A stretch of DNA of 64,000 nt from NCBI RefSeq assembly GCF_000504285.1, contig NZ_KI632511.1, positions 5,686,154-5,750,153 of the forward strand, read 5' to 3'. The notes under the pieces are model-generated. The model was not told the origin of the DNA. It did not search any database and was given only the letters and a program-made list of their open reading frames with translations. Each line of letters starts with the position of its first letter. The stretch's first letter is position 1. Source of the DNA: Actinospica robiniae DSM 44927 (GTDB lineage Bacteria > Actinomycetota > Actinomycetes > Streptomycetales > Catenulisporaceae). The translations under genes and the position numbers were made by a program. This document shows positions 52,235 through 61,060 of this stretch, one piece after another.

Positions 52235-53233
52235 ATGGCGGGCAAGACCTATGTGGATCATCGGGTGCTGGCACAGTTCGCGCAGGACCACGTGAACGTG
52301 CCGGTGGATGAGGCCGAGGAGCGGCGCGCGCAGGTGAACCATCTGCGTCGGCGCCTGGAACTGCACATCGCCAAACACCCGGAGTACGACCTGGTGAAGC
52401 TGCGCGCCTCCGGGAGTACGGCGAAACACACCGCGATCCGACGCAGGAAGTCAGAGGGTTCGGACGCCGACGTGGCGGCATACCTGCGTACCGGAGACAT
52501 CGAGATCGATGAGCATCTGCTTCTGGAATGGCTGTTGAAGCGCTGCCGCGAAGTGTACGGAGAGACGAAGGACGAGGCGGACTTCGCCATCTCACAGCAT
52601 GCCGTAGGCATCACGATGCGCGGCTCGGGCCTGAAGATCGACGTCGCGCCGGTGCTCTACACAGGCGAGCCGGACGACAAGGGCTTCTTGGTCACCCGCC
52701 AGGGGCAGCGAGTGCTGACGTCAGTGACGTTGCACCTGCGGTTCATCGAGGCACGTAAGCGCGAGGCCGGTCGCGGGTACGCCGAACTGATCCGCCTCCT
52801 CAAGGCGTGGATCCGGTGGACCAAGACGCAGGACAGCTCGCTGCGCTGCAAGAGCTTCTTGCTGGAACTGCTGGTAGCCCATCTGTGGGAGAACGGCTGG
52901 CACAGCGAGGCGCTGCAGGTCAACGACTATCCAAGGGCATTCGAGCAGGTCCTGTCCTATATCGCGACGACCGGCTTGAAGACGCCGATCCTCTTCGACG
53001 ACTACTACGGCGCCGATGAGGTCATCACGTCCTCGGACCCGATCCAGGTGTGGGACCCCGTTAACCCTGGCAATAACGTCGCCTCCAGCTACAACGACAT
53101 GGAACGGCGCCGCCTGGTGGACGCCGCCGCCTCTGCACTGGACTCCGTGTCCTGGGCCGCGATGGCTCCCACGAAAGCCGAGGCCGCCGATGCGTGGCGC
53201 GAGCTCTTCGGCCCCACCTTTCCCGGAGTGTGA
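52235..53233 (+). CDS. CBASS nucleotidyltransferase (CD-NTase)
   Basis: A 332-aa cGAS/DncV-like nucleotidyltransferase that makes a cyclic oligonucleotide when phage infection is sensed. The active-site loop is GSTAKHTAIRRR at about residues 58-69. The metal-binding DxD is in GSDADVAAYL (~75-84) and the third acidic residue in LKIDVAPVL (~132). A helical C-terminal domain follows (AELIRLLKAWIRWTKTQ). The product nucleotide cannot be predicted confidently. It is the first gene of a four-gene operon with HORMA, TRIP13-like and Cap4-like genes. Confidence 0.9.
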   Translation: MAGKTYVDHRVLAQFAQDHVNVPVDEAEERRAQVNHLRRRLELHIAKHPEYDLVKLRASGSTAKHTAIRRRKSEGSDADVAAYLRTGDIEIDEHLLLEWLLKRCREVYGETKDEADFAISQHAVGITMRGSGLKIDVAPVLYTGEPDDKGFLVTRQGQRVLTSVTLHLRFIEARKREAGRGYAELIRLLKAWIRWTKTQDSSLRCKSFLLELLVAHLWENGWHSEALQVNDYPRAFEQVLSYIATTGLKTPILFDDYYGADEVITSSDPIQVWDPVNPGNNVASSYNDMERRRLVDAAASALDSVSWAAMAPTKAEAADAWRELFGPTFPGV

Positions 53234-53239
53234 GTACCC

Positions 53240-53749
53240 GTGACCGTCTCCATCACCCGCAACGCCAGTTTCACAATCACCGACGCCCGCTACGTCGGCG
53301 CCAAGGTCGGGACCGACCTACGTCTGCTGAACAACCTGTACGGCAAGCCCGCACTCGCCGACATCCCCAACTACGTCGAGGAAGTCGCCCTACTGCTCAA
53401 GAACGGCTACCTGGACACCGTCGACTACGGCTTCCGCAAGCAGGACGGCGAGTCGTGGCTGCTGCGTCTGCGCTACCGCGCCACCACAGGGGGCCAACTG
53501 CTCGACACCCGCCCCGGCAGCCTGCCGACCAGCGTCGCAGTCTCGGGTCTGAGCTTCTACAGCTACCTGACCTACAGCCGGTCCTTCCACTCGCTGAACG
53601 CGACCGAGAGATCGAGCTTCGAGGATGGCCTTCCGTTCCAGAGAACGGGCGCGCCCGAACCGACTGCATCGTCAGGCACGACTACCAACGGCAACGGATA
53701 CAGCCGGGCCGGCAGCGGTGTCACCCGAGATATCTATCTCGCTCTGTAA
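53240..53749 (+). CDS. Bacterial HORMA-domain protein (Cap7-like)
   Basis: A 169-aa protein of the bacHORMA-1 type. The N-terminal part FTITDARYVGAKVGTDLRLL and the helix YVEEVALLLKNGYLDTVDYG are family signatures. FYSYLTYSRSFHSLNATER and LPFQRTGAPEP follow. In type III CBASS the HORMA protein binds a target peptide, closes and activates the CD-NTase; the TRIP13-like ATPase reopens it. The Gly/Ser-rich tail ending GVTRDIYLAL may be the mobile safety-belt region. It starts six bases after the CD-NTase stop. Confidence 0.88.
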   Translation: MTVSITRNASFTITDARYVGAKVGTDLRLLNNLYGKPALADIPNYVEEVALLLKNGYLDTVDYGFRKQDGESWLLRLRYRATTGGQLLDTRPGSLPTSVAVSGLSFYSYLTYSRSFHSLNATERSSFEDGLPFQRTGAPEPTASSGTTTNGNGYSRAGSGVTRDIYLAL

Positions 53750-53770
53750 CTCCCACCCCTCGCAGAACGG

Positions 53771-54706
53771 ATGCGCCGCATGGCCAGCCAGGACGACCTG
53801 TTCCACCCGGTGATCGAACTGCCCGAGCCGGTCCGCCACAACCGCTACCGGAGGCTGGTCGGGCTCGACGACGTCAAACTGCGGCTGCGCAAGGAGGCAG
53901 CGATGCTGGCCGACCCGCGCCGGCTGCAGGACTGGGCAGAGACACACCATCGAGGCGGCCGCGTGGCGGCGCTGGATCTGTTCGCCGACCGAGCGCCGCT
54001 GTTCGTGTTCGCCGGCGACGTCGGGTCCGGCAAATCCGCTCTGGCCGAGTCCTTCGGCTGTGATCTGGCCGAGTACCTGGACCTGCCGGTCCTGCTCTAC
54101 CGACTCAAATTGTCCACACGCGGCAGCGGCCTGGTCGGCGAGATGACCACCCTTATCGGCGAGGCCTTCGCACACCTGCAGCACGAAGGCAAGCGAGCCC
54201 TGGGAACGCGCGGCGCGTCATCGGTCCTGGTGTTCGTCGTCGACGAGGCCGATGCCCTGGCCCAGTCACGTGAAGCGCGGCAGATGCACCACGAGGACCG
54301 AGCCGGCGTGGATGCGTTCCTGGCGGGCATCGACGGCTTGGCCGGAGCGAAGGTCCCGGTCCTCGTAGTGATGTGCACCAACCGCGTCGGAGCGCTCGAC
54401 CCGGCCATCATGCGCCGGGCCGCAGCCGTGTTCACCTTCGGGCGTCCCGACGACCAGCAGCGACGCTCCGTCTTGGAGCACGCCCTTCTGGGCCTGGGGA
54501 TCCAGGGAGACACGGTGGCTAAGCTCGTCGAACTCACCGGCCCCACCCGGGACCGCCCGGGCTACACCTACTCCGACCTCACCCAACGTCTGATCCCGGC
54601 TGCCATCCTGCAGGCCTTCCCCGACCAGCCCATTCGCGACGCGGAACTGCTCACACTCGCTGCGGAAATGTCCCCCAGCCCCATTTTCACCGAGCAGGCA
54701 TCGTGA
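53771..54706 (+). CDS. TRIP13/Pch2-like AAA+ ATPase (Cap6-like)
   Basis: A 311-aa AAA+ remodeller that disassembles HORMA complexes and so switches CBASS off. Walker A is GDVGSGKSALAE at ~81-92, Walker B VLVFVVDEADALAQSR at ~152-167, and VVMCTNRVGALDPAIMRRAA is the sensor-1/arginine-finger segment. A C-terminal lid follows (SDLTQRLIPAAILQAFP). Two ATGs, 53771 and 53780, are possible. It overlaps the effector gene by four bases, so translation is coupled. Confidence 0.9.
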   Translation: MRRMASQDDLFHPVIELPEPVRHNRYRRLVGLDDVKLRLRKEAAMLADPRRLQDWAETHHRGGRVAALDLFADRAPLFVFAGDVGSGKSALAESFGCDLAEYLDLPVLLYRLKLSTRGSGLVGEMTTLIGEAFAHLQHEGKRALGTRGASSVLVFVVDEADALAQSREARQMHHEDRAGVDAFLAGIDGLAGAKVPVLVVMCTNRVGALDPAIMRRAAAVFTFGRPDDQQRRSVLEHALLGLGIQGDTVAKLVELTGPTRDRPGYTYSDLTQRLIPAAILQAFPDQPIRDAELLTLAAEMSPSPIFTEQAS

Positions 54707-56172
54707 CCGGCGTACTGCCGACACCCAGCCGCAGCGGGGTACGCATCGCCGGCGACATGTACCAGTGGCTCATCGTCTGGCACGGTTGCGTGACCGTGCT
54801 GCGCGACCACGTCATTCGCCCGGCCAAGCCCGTCATCGGCGTTGGCGTGGAGGTTGACGGCGTCGGAAACCTCGATGACGTCATCCTCTACCATCAGAAG
54901 CCGCCTCACACCTACGGGCAGGTCAAATACGCCGTCGGAAGCTCTACACCCGTCAACGAGGCATACCTGCTGGCCCCCGGTCCTACCGGAGGCCCTTCCA
55001 TCCTCGCCAAGGTAGCCACCGCGTGGCGGGATCTGACCGCCGACGGGTCGGTGGTAGACCTCGCCCTCATCAGCAATCGAGTCCCCGACGCCGCCGACCT
55101 GCTTGTGCGCGATCGTGACCCCCGCACCCAATTACTCCTGCCCAGGGCCGCCCAGTCGGGCCCGCGCAGCGGCCGAGGCCAGGCCCGGCAGCGCTGGGCC
55201 GATGGCGCGGGCCTGAGTATTGAGAAATTGATGGAATTGCTCGCAGTCCTACGCTTCGACATCGGCCGAGACCCGGCGCACCTACGCGAACTAGTCCAGC
55301 ACCTGATGGTGGCCGCCGGGCTGCGACACGAGGACCCGGCGATCGACGCTGGCGCCGACTGGGTCGCGCGCATGGTCCGTGACGGCCACCGCAAGCTCAC
55401 CCTGGACCTCATAGAAAAGGCGGTCAAGGACCTCGAGCTGGCAACCGGTCCAGCCCGCGCCGTCCTGTCGATCGCCACCCTCAAACCAGACCCGATGGCC
55501 GCCGAGGCAGACTGGAGCCTCGAGTGGACAGATCGTTTCGACGGCGCCAGCGCCTACGCGAAACGCCGTCCCAAAGCGCCGGCCACCTGGGAGCAACTCC
55601 AGAGTGACATCGAAGATGCTCCCCGCCACCTGCCGGGAGCAACGAACATCGCCGTGACCGGAAGTCTGCGGCAAGCAACCGCATTCCTCACCGGAAGCGC
55701 ATTTCGCATGGTCACCGGCGCCGACCTGGCGGTCCTTCAGCGCGGACAAGTATGGAGTACCTCCGCAAGCTACGAGGCCGCGGCAGATCCGGTGATCACC
55801 AGGCACAATCTCGGCCAGGGCCCGGACCTCGCGGTCGCGATCGCCGTCGCCACGGACCCCACCGCGGACGTGCTGGACTACCTGCGCGCCCATGGACTGC
55901 CCGTCGACGCTCTGCTCGTCATCGCTCCGCCCGTCGGCGCCAAGGACAACGCGGTACCTGACGCGTCATCCGCCAACGCACTGGCTGTCGTCATCCGCGA
56001 CACCGTACGACGCGCCGCCCGCACAGCTCCCCACGTCCACCTGTTCCTCGCCGGACCGATGGGGCTGGCCCTCCTGCTGGGCCACCGATGGAACCGGGTC
56101 TGCCCCACGACCGTGTACGAGGACGTTGCCGCCGCCGATATCTACGAACCCGCCTTTACCATCGACGCCTGA
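54703..56172 (+). CDS. CBASS effector: nuclease-SAVED protein (Cap4-like)
   Basis: A 489-aa effector. The N-terminal domain has PD-(D/E)xK-like spacing: GVGVEVDGVGNLDDVILYHQ followed by YGQVKYAV (acidic residue, then QxK), as in Cap4 double-stranded-DNA endonucleases. The C-terminal ~220 residues look like a SAVED ligand-sensor domain, with VAIAVATDPTADVLDYL and the typical closing segment HVHLFLAGPMGLALLLGHRW followed by NRVCPTTVYED. Binding of the cyclic nucleotide should trigger oligomerisation and indiscriminate DNA cleavage. It is the last gene of the operon. Confidence 0.85.
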   Translation: MTGVLPTPSRSGVRIAGDMYQWLIVWHGCVTVLRDHVIRPAKPVIGVGVEVDGVGNLDDVILYHQKPPHTYGQVKYAVGSSTPVNEAYLLAPGPTGGPSILAKVATAWRDLTADGSVVDLALISNRVPDAADLLVRDRDPRTQLLLPRAAQSGPRSGRGQARQRWADGAGLSIEKLMELLAVLRFDIGRDPAHLRELVQHLMVAAGLRHEDPAIDAGADWVARMVRDGHRKLTLDLIEKAVKDLELATGPARAVLSIATLKPDPMAAEADWSLEWTDRFDGASAYAKRRPKAPATWEQLQSDIEDAPRHLPGATNIAVTGSLRQATAFLTGSAFRMVTGADLAVLQRGQVWSTSASYEAAADPVITRHNLGQGPDLAVAIAVATDPTADVLDYLRAHGLPVDALLVIAPPVGAKDNAVPDASSANALAVVIRDTVRRAARTAPHVHLFLAGPMGLALLLGHRWNRVCPTTVYEDVAAADIYEPAFTIDA

Positions 56173-56409
56173 GCAATCCCGCGCAGCGAAGCGCGCGATG
56201 GAAACGGAAGCCTCGTACCCGTGTGGAGGAACGAGCGTCACCGACTTTGAAAGGGCGGTGTTGAAGCTACGGGCAGCCAGCCAGCTGACAGCTTATATTT
56301 CGTGATCATTTGGCGCGCCACCACGCGCGGGGCCGGGGCGTGCGCCGCTGACCGCACGTTCAATGCGCCCGAAGGCGCGCAACACACGTCGAGTGCGTAC
56401 GATCGAAGC
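56173..56409. other. Intergenic region after CBASS
   Basis: No gene is seen in 237 bases; an upstream in-frame extension of the next gene back to 56302 reads poorly. Short inverted repeats (GCGCAGCGAAGCGCGC at 56183) may act in termination. Confidence 0.4.
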
Positions 56410-56859
56410 GTGGACCTGACGTCTGTGGTGATGCCCGGCGCGCAATCTCTGGTCACGGCGATTCTGACCGACTCGTGGAGCCAGGTTCGCGCGGCACTGT
56501 CCCGACTGTGGGCGCGCCGTCGGCCTGAAGATCACGCATCCGCCTCGAGCGCCGCAGCGCTTGAGGCGGCCGGCGCGGAACTCGATCTCGCCAGAGAACA
56601 GGCGCTCGCGATTGCCGGCCAGGGGTCAGAGTCCGAGCGCGCCGGCCGGATGGAGCTGTTCTGGGCCGGTTACCTCGCCGGCCAGCTCGCGGCACGTCCG
56701 GAACTGTCGGACGCGATGAAGGCACTGCCGGCGCTGCTCACCTCTCAGCCGACGGCATCGTTTACCACGGCGACAACGACCAAGACCATCAGCGGAACCG
56801 TGCACGGTGGCGCTGTTCAGGCGGATGACGTCTCTGGTGGGATCAGCTTCGGCAGATGA
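56410..56859 (+). CDS. Small helical protein with C-terminal RHIM-like motif
   Basis: A 149-aa protein from a GTG (start VDLTSVVMPGAQSLVTAIL). Residues ~1-110 are predominantly helical, with a hydrophobic N-terminal helix and a later helix (FWAGYLAGQLAARPELSDAM). After a Thr-rich hinge (TASFTTATTTKTISG) the protein ends with HGGAVQADDVSGGISFG. This motif matches NVVQARDVSGGVHFH near the N-terminus of the convergent NB-ARC protein. In known bacterial amyloid-signalling pairs a small helical Bell-type effector carries such a motif at its C-terminus and the NLR carries the match at its N-terminus. Effector action, probably membrane damage, is inference. Confidence 0.65.
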   Translation: MDLTSVVMPGAQSLVTAILTDSWSQVRAALSRLWARRRPEDHASASSAAALEAAGAELDLAREQALAIAGQGSESERAGRMELFWAGYLAGQLAARPELSDAMKALPALLTSQPTASFTTATTTKTISGTVHGGAVQADDVSGGISFGR

Positions 56860-56864
56860 GGGAC

Positions 56865-59285
56865 TCACGTATCGCGTTCCAACTCGGCGCGTTTCGCCGT
56901 GGCGATTGGGTCGGTGAACGCTGTGAGCAGTTCGATCGCTTCACGGCGGTTCGTGAGGGCTCCGGTCGCGTCTTGCAGTTGCGCTTGGGCGGCGGCGAGA
57001 TCCGCGAGCGAGAGGGCGAGCGACCACCTGTCTGCGCGGGTTCGGTGCTCAATGGCGGCGCGGTGGCTGAAGTCTGCAGCCTCCTGCCACCGTCCCAGCC
57101 CACGGTATGCCTCGCCTGTCGTATCCCACACGGCGGCCTGTAGATCTGCCCGCCCGATCCGCTGGAACAGGGCCGCGGCCTGGTGCAGGTGCCCGAGAGC
57201 TTCGCCGTTCTCGCCCTGTGCCACGGCGATGCGGCCGAGTTCCAGCAGCGCGAGCGCTTCGAAGAGCGTTCCTTCAGCCTCTCCTGCCATGGCGAGGGCT
57301 TGCTCTGCTACGGCGCGGGCCTGCGCGAGCCGCTCCTGACGACGGTAGAGCGCGGCCATCAGGGTCAGCGCCTCGGCTTCCTCGAGCGGTTCACCGGCTG
57401 CGCGCAGGAGTCCGAGCGCCTGGTGCAGCAGCGGCTCCGCGTGCTGCAGGTCGCCGCGTTCGAGCAGCGCCCAGGCGATGTTGCGGGTGAAGGCGCCGGC
57501 GTACGCCTGCTGGTCTCCGTGCTCTGTGGCGAGCCTGGCCGCGTGCTCGAAGCCGGCTACGGCCATATCGAGTCGGCGCGCGAACAGATGCACGACGCCC
57601 AGGCCGTTGGCGCAACGCATCTGTCCGAGGGTGTCGTGGACATCGTCGTATGCGGCCAGGGCGGCGCTGAGGGCTTCGGCCGCTTCGGGGAGGTGGTAGA
57701 GGTGCCGGTGTGCGATGCCGAGGTTCTCCAGGGTGATCGCTTCGCCGTAGCGCTCGCCGCTGCGTCGTGCCGCGGCGAGAGCCTCGCGCTGGGCGGGCAG
57801 CCACGTGTCGGCGGGTTCTCGATCGACGATGATCGGGGTGAGTACGGCGGGGATCTGCCAGGCGATGCGGTGCATCCGGGCGTGCGCTGCCGCGTGGACG
57901 GCTGTCGTGAGATTCTCGCGTTCGGCCTCGTACCAGGTGATGGCCGCTTTCCCGTCGTCGAATACCGGCACGTTGATCGTTTCGGGCAGCGGCTCGAGCG
58001 CGACGGGAAGACGGTACACGCCGACGCTGGCGTGCGCAGCTGTGGCAGCGGCGTGTAGGTACCAGGCCAGGACCCTTCGCAGTGCTTCCTGCCGGTTCTC
58101 TTCGGGCTCCTCGCGCTGCGCTTGGTCGAGCGCGTAGGCGCGTAGCAGGTCGTGGAACTGATAGCGGTTGTGTCCGCACTCCTCCAGCAGGTGTGCGCCG
58201 GCCAGGGTGTCAAGGAGTCTGCGAGCCTGCACCGCAGGCAGCTCGGCAAGGGCCGCTGCCGCCGGGAGGCCGAAATCGCTTCCTGGCTGGAGTCCGAGTA
58301 GCCGGAAGAGACGTGCCGCCTCGGGGCTCAGGGCGCGGTAGGACCAGTGGAACACGGTGCGCACCGCTTCCGCCTCGGCCGGGCCGTGCGTGTCTTCAGC
58401 TGAGAGGGCGTCCCACAGCCCGGGTTCGTCGCGCAGGTCGGCGATCAATTCGCGCAGCGGCATCCGTGGCCGGGCGGCGGCGCGCTCGGCCGCGATCCGC
58501 AGGGCGAGGGGCAGGTATGCGCACAGGCGGGCCAGTTCGGCTAACTCGGTTTCGTCGTCTCCGACGCGATAGCGGGATAAGACCGCGCGCAGTAGCTCGA
58601 TCGACTCGGCCTGCGACAGCGTCTCCACACTCACGCGATGCGCCCCAATTCGAACCGCTAGACCCGACAGGCGGGTACGACTCGTGATGACAACGAGCGA
58701 ACTCCCGTCTCCCGGCAGCAGCGGCCAGATCTGGCCGGCCGTTGCGGCGTTGTCCAGGATGACGAGCACCTTCCGGTCGGCGACGGCCGAGCGAAACAGC
58801 GCCGCTCGTTCGTCCTCGCCCGGGGGAATGCGCTCCAACGGTATCCCGAGCGCGCGAAGGAACCGCGCCAACACGTCGGCTGGAGGCACCGGGGGAACAG
58901 GGTCGTAGCCGTGCAGATTGACATACAGCTGTCCGCCGGGAAACCGGCTCCTGATCCGGTGCGCCCAGTGCACGGCGAGGGATGTCTTGCCCACCCCGGC
59001 CGTGCCCACGACCATCGCCACCCGCAGCGCACCGGGCTCGCCGGCGTCGTCGCCCGCGACCATGCCGTCGAGGCTCTGCAGCTGATGAGCGCGGTTGACA
59101 AACCCGCTCACATCGCCGGGCAGTTGAGCGGGGCGCGCCTGGAGGGAGGGCGTAGCCTCGTGGAAGTGCACGCCCCCGCTGACGTCTCTAGCCTGAACCA
59201 CGTTGCCCGCCGAGCCGGACAGCTCGGAGCGGATCGACTGGCTGGATGCAGGCTCCGGCAGGCCACCGTGCAAAGGCGACGCCAT
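56865..59285 (-). CDS. NLR-like NB-ARC/TPR protein with N-terminal amyloid-type motif
   Basis: An 806-aa STAND ATPase. Residues ~25-41 carry AGNVVQARDVSGGVHFHE, which matches the C-terminus of the neighbouring small protein. The NB-ARC domain follows: Walker A VVGTAGVGKTSLAVHWAHRI (~95-114), Walker B KVLVILDNAA, GSSLVVITSRTRLSGL and LCAYLPLALRIAAERAA. A winged-helix segment (FHDLLRAYALDQAQREEP) precedes about eight TPR-type repeats (~480-800). There is no DNA-binding SARP domain, so it is not an AfsR regulator. The ATG at 59285 has GGGGGAG seven bases upstream. TPRs probably sense a trigger and the motif templates the effector. Confidence 0.8.
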   Translation of the reverse strand: MASPLHGGLPEPASSQSIRSELSGSAGNVVQARDVSGGVHFHEATPSLQARPAQLPGDVSGFVNRAHQLQSLDGMVAGDDAGEPGALRVAMVVGTAGVGKTSLAVHWAHRIRSRFPGGQLYVNLHGYDPVPPVPPADVLARFLRALGIPLERIPPGEDERAALFRSAVADRKVLVILDNAATAGQIWPLLPGDGSSLVVITSRTRLSGLAVRIGAHRVSVETLSQAESIELLRAVLSRYRVGDDETELAELARLCAYLPLALRIAAERAAARPRMPLRELIADLRDEPGLWDALSAEDTHGPAEAEAVRTVFHWSYRALSPEAARLFRLLGLQPGSDFGLPAAAALAELPAVQARRLLDTLAGAHLLEECGHNRYQFHDLLRAYALDQAQREEPEENRQEALRRVLAWYLHAAATAAHASVGVYRLPVALEPLPETINVPVFDDGKAAITWYEAERENLTTAVHAAAHARMHRIAWQIPAVLTPIIVDREPADTWLPAQREALAAARRSGERYGEAITLENLGIAHRHLYHLPEAAEALSAALAAYDDVHDTLGQMRCANGLGVVHLFARRLDMAVAGFEHAARLATEHGDQQAYAGAFTRNIAWALLERGDLQHAEPLLHQALGLLRAAGEPLEEAEALTLMAALYRRQERLAQARAVAEQALAMAGEAEGTLFEALALLELGRIAVAQGENGEALGHLHQAAALFQRIGRADLQAAVWDTTGEAYRGLGRWQEAADFSHRAAIEHRTRADRWSLALSLADLAAAQAQLQDATGALTNRREAIELLTAFTDPIATAKRAELERDT

Positions 59286-59538
59286 GGAATTCTCCCCCTC
59301 CACCTTGCCCGGGCCGACCAGGCTGCCGAGCATGCACGACAAGCGCGGGCCACGCGAGCAATCCGTACTATGGTCCCTCCGTGATATGAGCATGCACCGC
59401 CGCGGAAGGCAACACTGAATCTATACTCGCGCTTCAACGAGCGGGGTGGTGAAGGAGCATTTGCGGTTGACATGGCCCTTAGCTGGTAGTCCCCTTACAT
59501 GGTGGTAGGGTTGGGCAACTCCAGGTGGAGGGGGAATC
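59286..59538. other. Divergent intergenic region
   Basis: About 250 bases between the NB-ARC gene and the next plus-strand pair. No gene is seen. A TTGACA at 59468 is a possible -35, but no well-spaced -10 was found. GGTGGAGGGGG before 59539 is a ribosome site. Confidence 0.4.
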
Positions 59539-59754
59539 ATGCAGATTGTCTTCGTCGGCGGCAGCACTGGCCAGGGTGGCTCGCCCCGGCTGTACCGGGA
59601 CGAGCTGAGCGGCGACTTCATCGTTCAGGGCTACCTCGTGACCGATCCGTCCGACCTGGCACAGATGAAGATTCCCGACGGCGAGAGTGTCGTGCGAGTC
59701 CCCCGGTCCCTGTTCGATTATCTGCCGAAGGACGATGCGGATGGAGTCGCTTGA
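59539..59754 (+). CDS. Small conserved actinobacterial protein, 71 aa
   Basis: It starts MQIVFVGGSTGQGGSPRLYR and continues SGDFIVQGYLVTDPSDLAQM and IPDGESVVRVPRSLFDYL. This pattern (GG.T..GGSP.LY, VQG..V.D, IP..E..V.VP) is widespread in actinomycetes next to DUF6879 and XRE-type genes. No function is known to me. AGGTGGAGGGGG lies upstream of the ATG. Its end overlaps the next gene by 14 bases, so the two are translationally coupled. Confidence 0.78.
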   Translation: MQIVFVGGSTGQGGSPRLYRDELSGDFIVQGYLVTDPSDLAQMKIPDGESVVRVPRSLFDYLPKDDADGVA

Positions 59755-60268
59755 CGCGGAAGGCTGGGCCCGACTTTTCCGCGCATGCCAGCACTCAGCT
59801 TCCCACCTGGAAATGCGCGACCAGTACGCCGTCCAGGAGGAATTAGCCGACATCGAGAAATGGCGCGCGGGGCAGTGGGGGCCCGAGCAGGATGCCGAGA
59901 GCAAGGCAGGCTGGCTCGAGCTCATGCGCGCGACCGCCGCGCGCGGCGTGCGGCTGCGCCGAGCGCGCATCGTGTCCGAACCGGTCACCGAGTACATCCG
60001 CTTCGAGCACGAGGGCACGCCGCAGAACATCGCCGCGGGCGAGGATGTGCGCTGGCTCCCGCGTACCCGCGCCTCCGGCCTGGCCCTGCCCGGCAACGAC
60101 TGCTGGGTCTTCGACGGCACGACCGTGCTCTTCAACCACTTCACCGGGGACGGCGGCTGGATCGGAAACGAACTGACCACCGATCCCTCCATCGCCGCGC
60201 TGTGCACCGAAGCCTTCGAAGCGGTGTGGAAACTCGCCATCCCCCACGCCGCATACCAGCTAATCTGA
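59741..60268 (+). CDS. DUF6879 family protein
   Basis: A 175-aa protein: MESLDAEGWARLFRACQHSA, HLEMRDQYAVQEE, RGVRLRRARIVSEPVTEYIR and LPGNDCWVFDGTTVLFNHF. These are the landmarks I associate with DUF6879. It commonly forms a pair with the small protein before it, usually together with an XRE-family regulator that is missing here. The pair may belong to a regulatory system analogous to bld/whi-associated three-gene units; this is inference. Confidence 0.78.
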   Translation: MESLDAEGWARLFRACQHSASHLEMRDQYAVQEELADIEKWRAGQWGPEQDAESKAGWLELMRATAARGVRLRRARIVSEPVTEYIRFEHEGTPQNIAAGEDVRWLPRTRASGLALPGNDCWVFDGTTVLFNHFTGDGGWIGNELTTDPSIAALCTEAFEAVWKLAIPHAAYQLI

Positions 60269-60992
60269 AAATGGGCCACGTGCCGCGCCACGCTTCACCC
60301 GCCCGCCGCTGTGCTCTCGAGCTGCGCGAAGCGAGGTAGACCGCCGTGCCGAACAGCCACGGGGCGGGCGGGCTGAGGATCGCCGTGATCTCGTCCGGTC
60401 CCGACGAGTTCTCCACGATCCACACGGCCTGCACACGGGCCGGTCACACCCCCGTCGCCTACATCTACGGCCGCTCACTACGCCCCGGCGGCCCGACACT
60501 GTCCGACGCCGGCGAAACCACGGCCGCGATCCTCGACGCCGTCCCCACCGGCATGGACCTCCTGCTACCCGGCGGCATCGACGGGCTCGCGAGAATGCTG
60601 GAGAGCTACAACATCGACCTGCTGATCGTGTTCGGATTCGCGTGGAAGCTACCGCCCGACGTCCTCGCCATCCCGCGCCTCGGCGCACTCAACATCCACG
60701 TCTCCATGCTCCCGAAATACCGCGGCCCAGCCCCACTACTCTGGGCAATCCGCAACGGCGACCGGACAGGCGGAGCAACGGTGCACTGGATGGACGAGAA
60801 CTTCGACACCGGCAACATCCTCGCCCAACAGGACGGCATCCCCCTCGTCGAGGACATCACGTGGTCCGCATACTGCGACGAGGCCTTGCCCGTCATCCAC
60901 GACCTGCTGGACAAATCCTTGGCCCTGGCGGCCGCAGGCACTCCGGGAACACCGCAGGATCACAGCGCCGCGACATATGCCGGATTTATGGA

Positions 60993-60995
60993 ACC
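60993..60995 (+). repeat. Target duplication of IS3-type element (left ACC)
   Basis: ACC here and at 62301-62303 flank the element; three bases fits the IS3 family. Confidence 0.7.
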
Positions 60996-61060
60996 TGGAC
61001 CCCCGTCAGTCTCGTAGACATTCGGAGCCGCTAAGGTGGCTGGTCTACGGAGGTTGAGCA

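Noticed and set aside
56865..59285. AfsR/SARP-type antibiotic regulator
   Set aside because: The NB-ARC and TPR parts are similar, but the SARP DNA-binding domain is absent and a short amyloid-type motif stands in its place.
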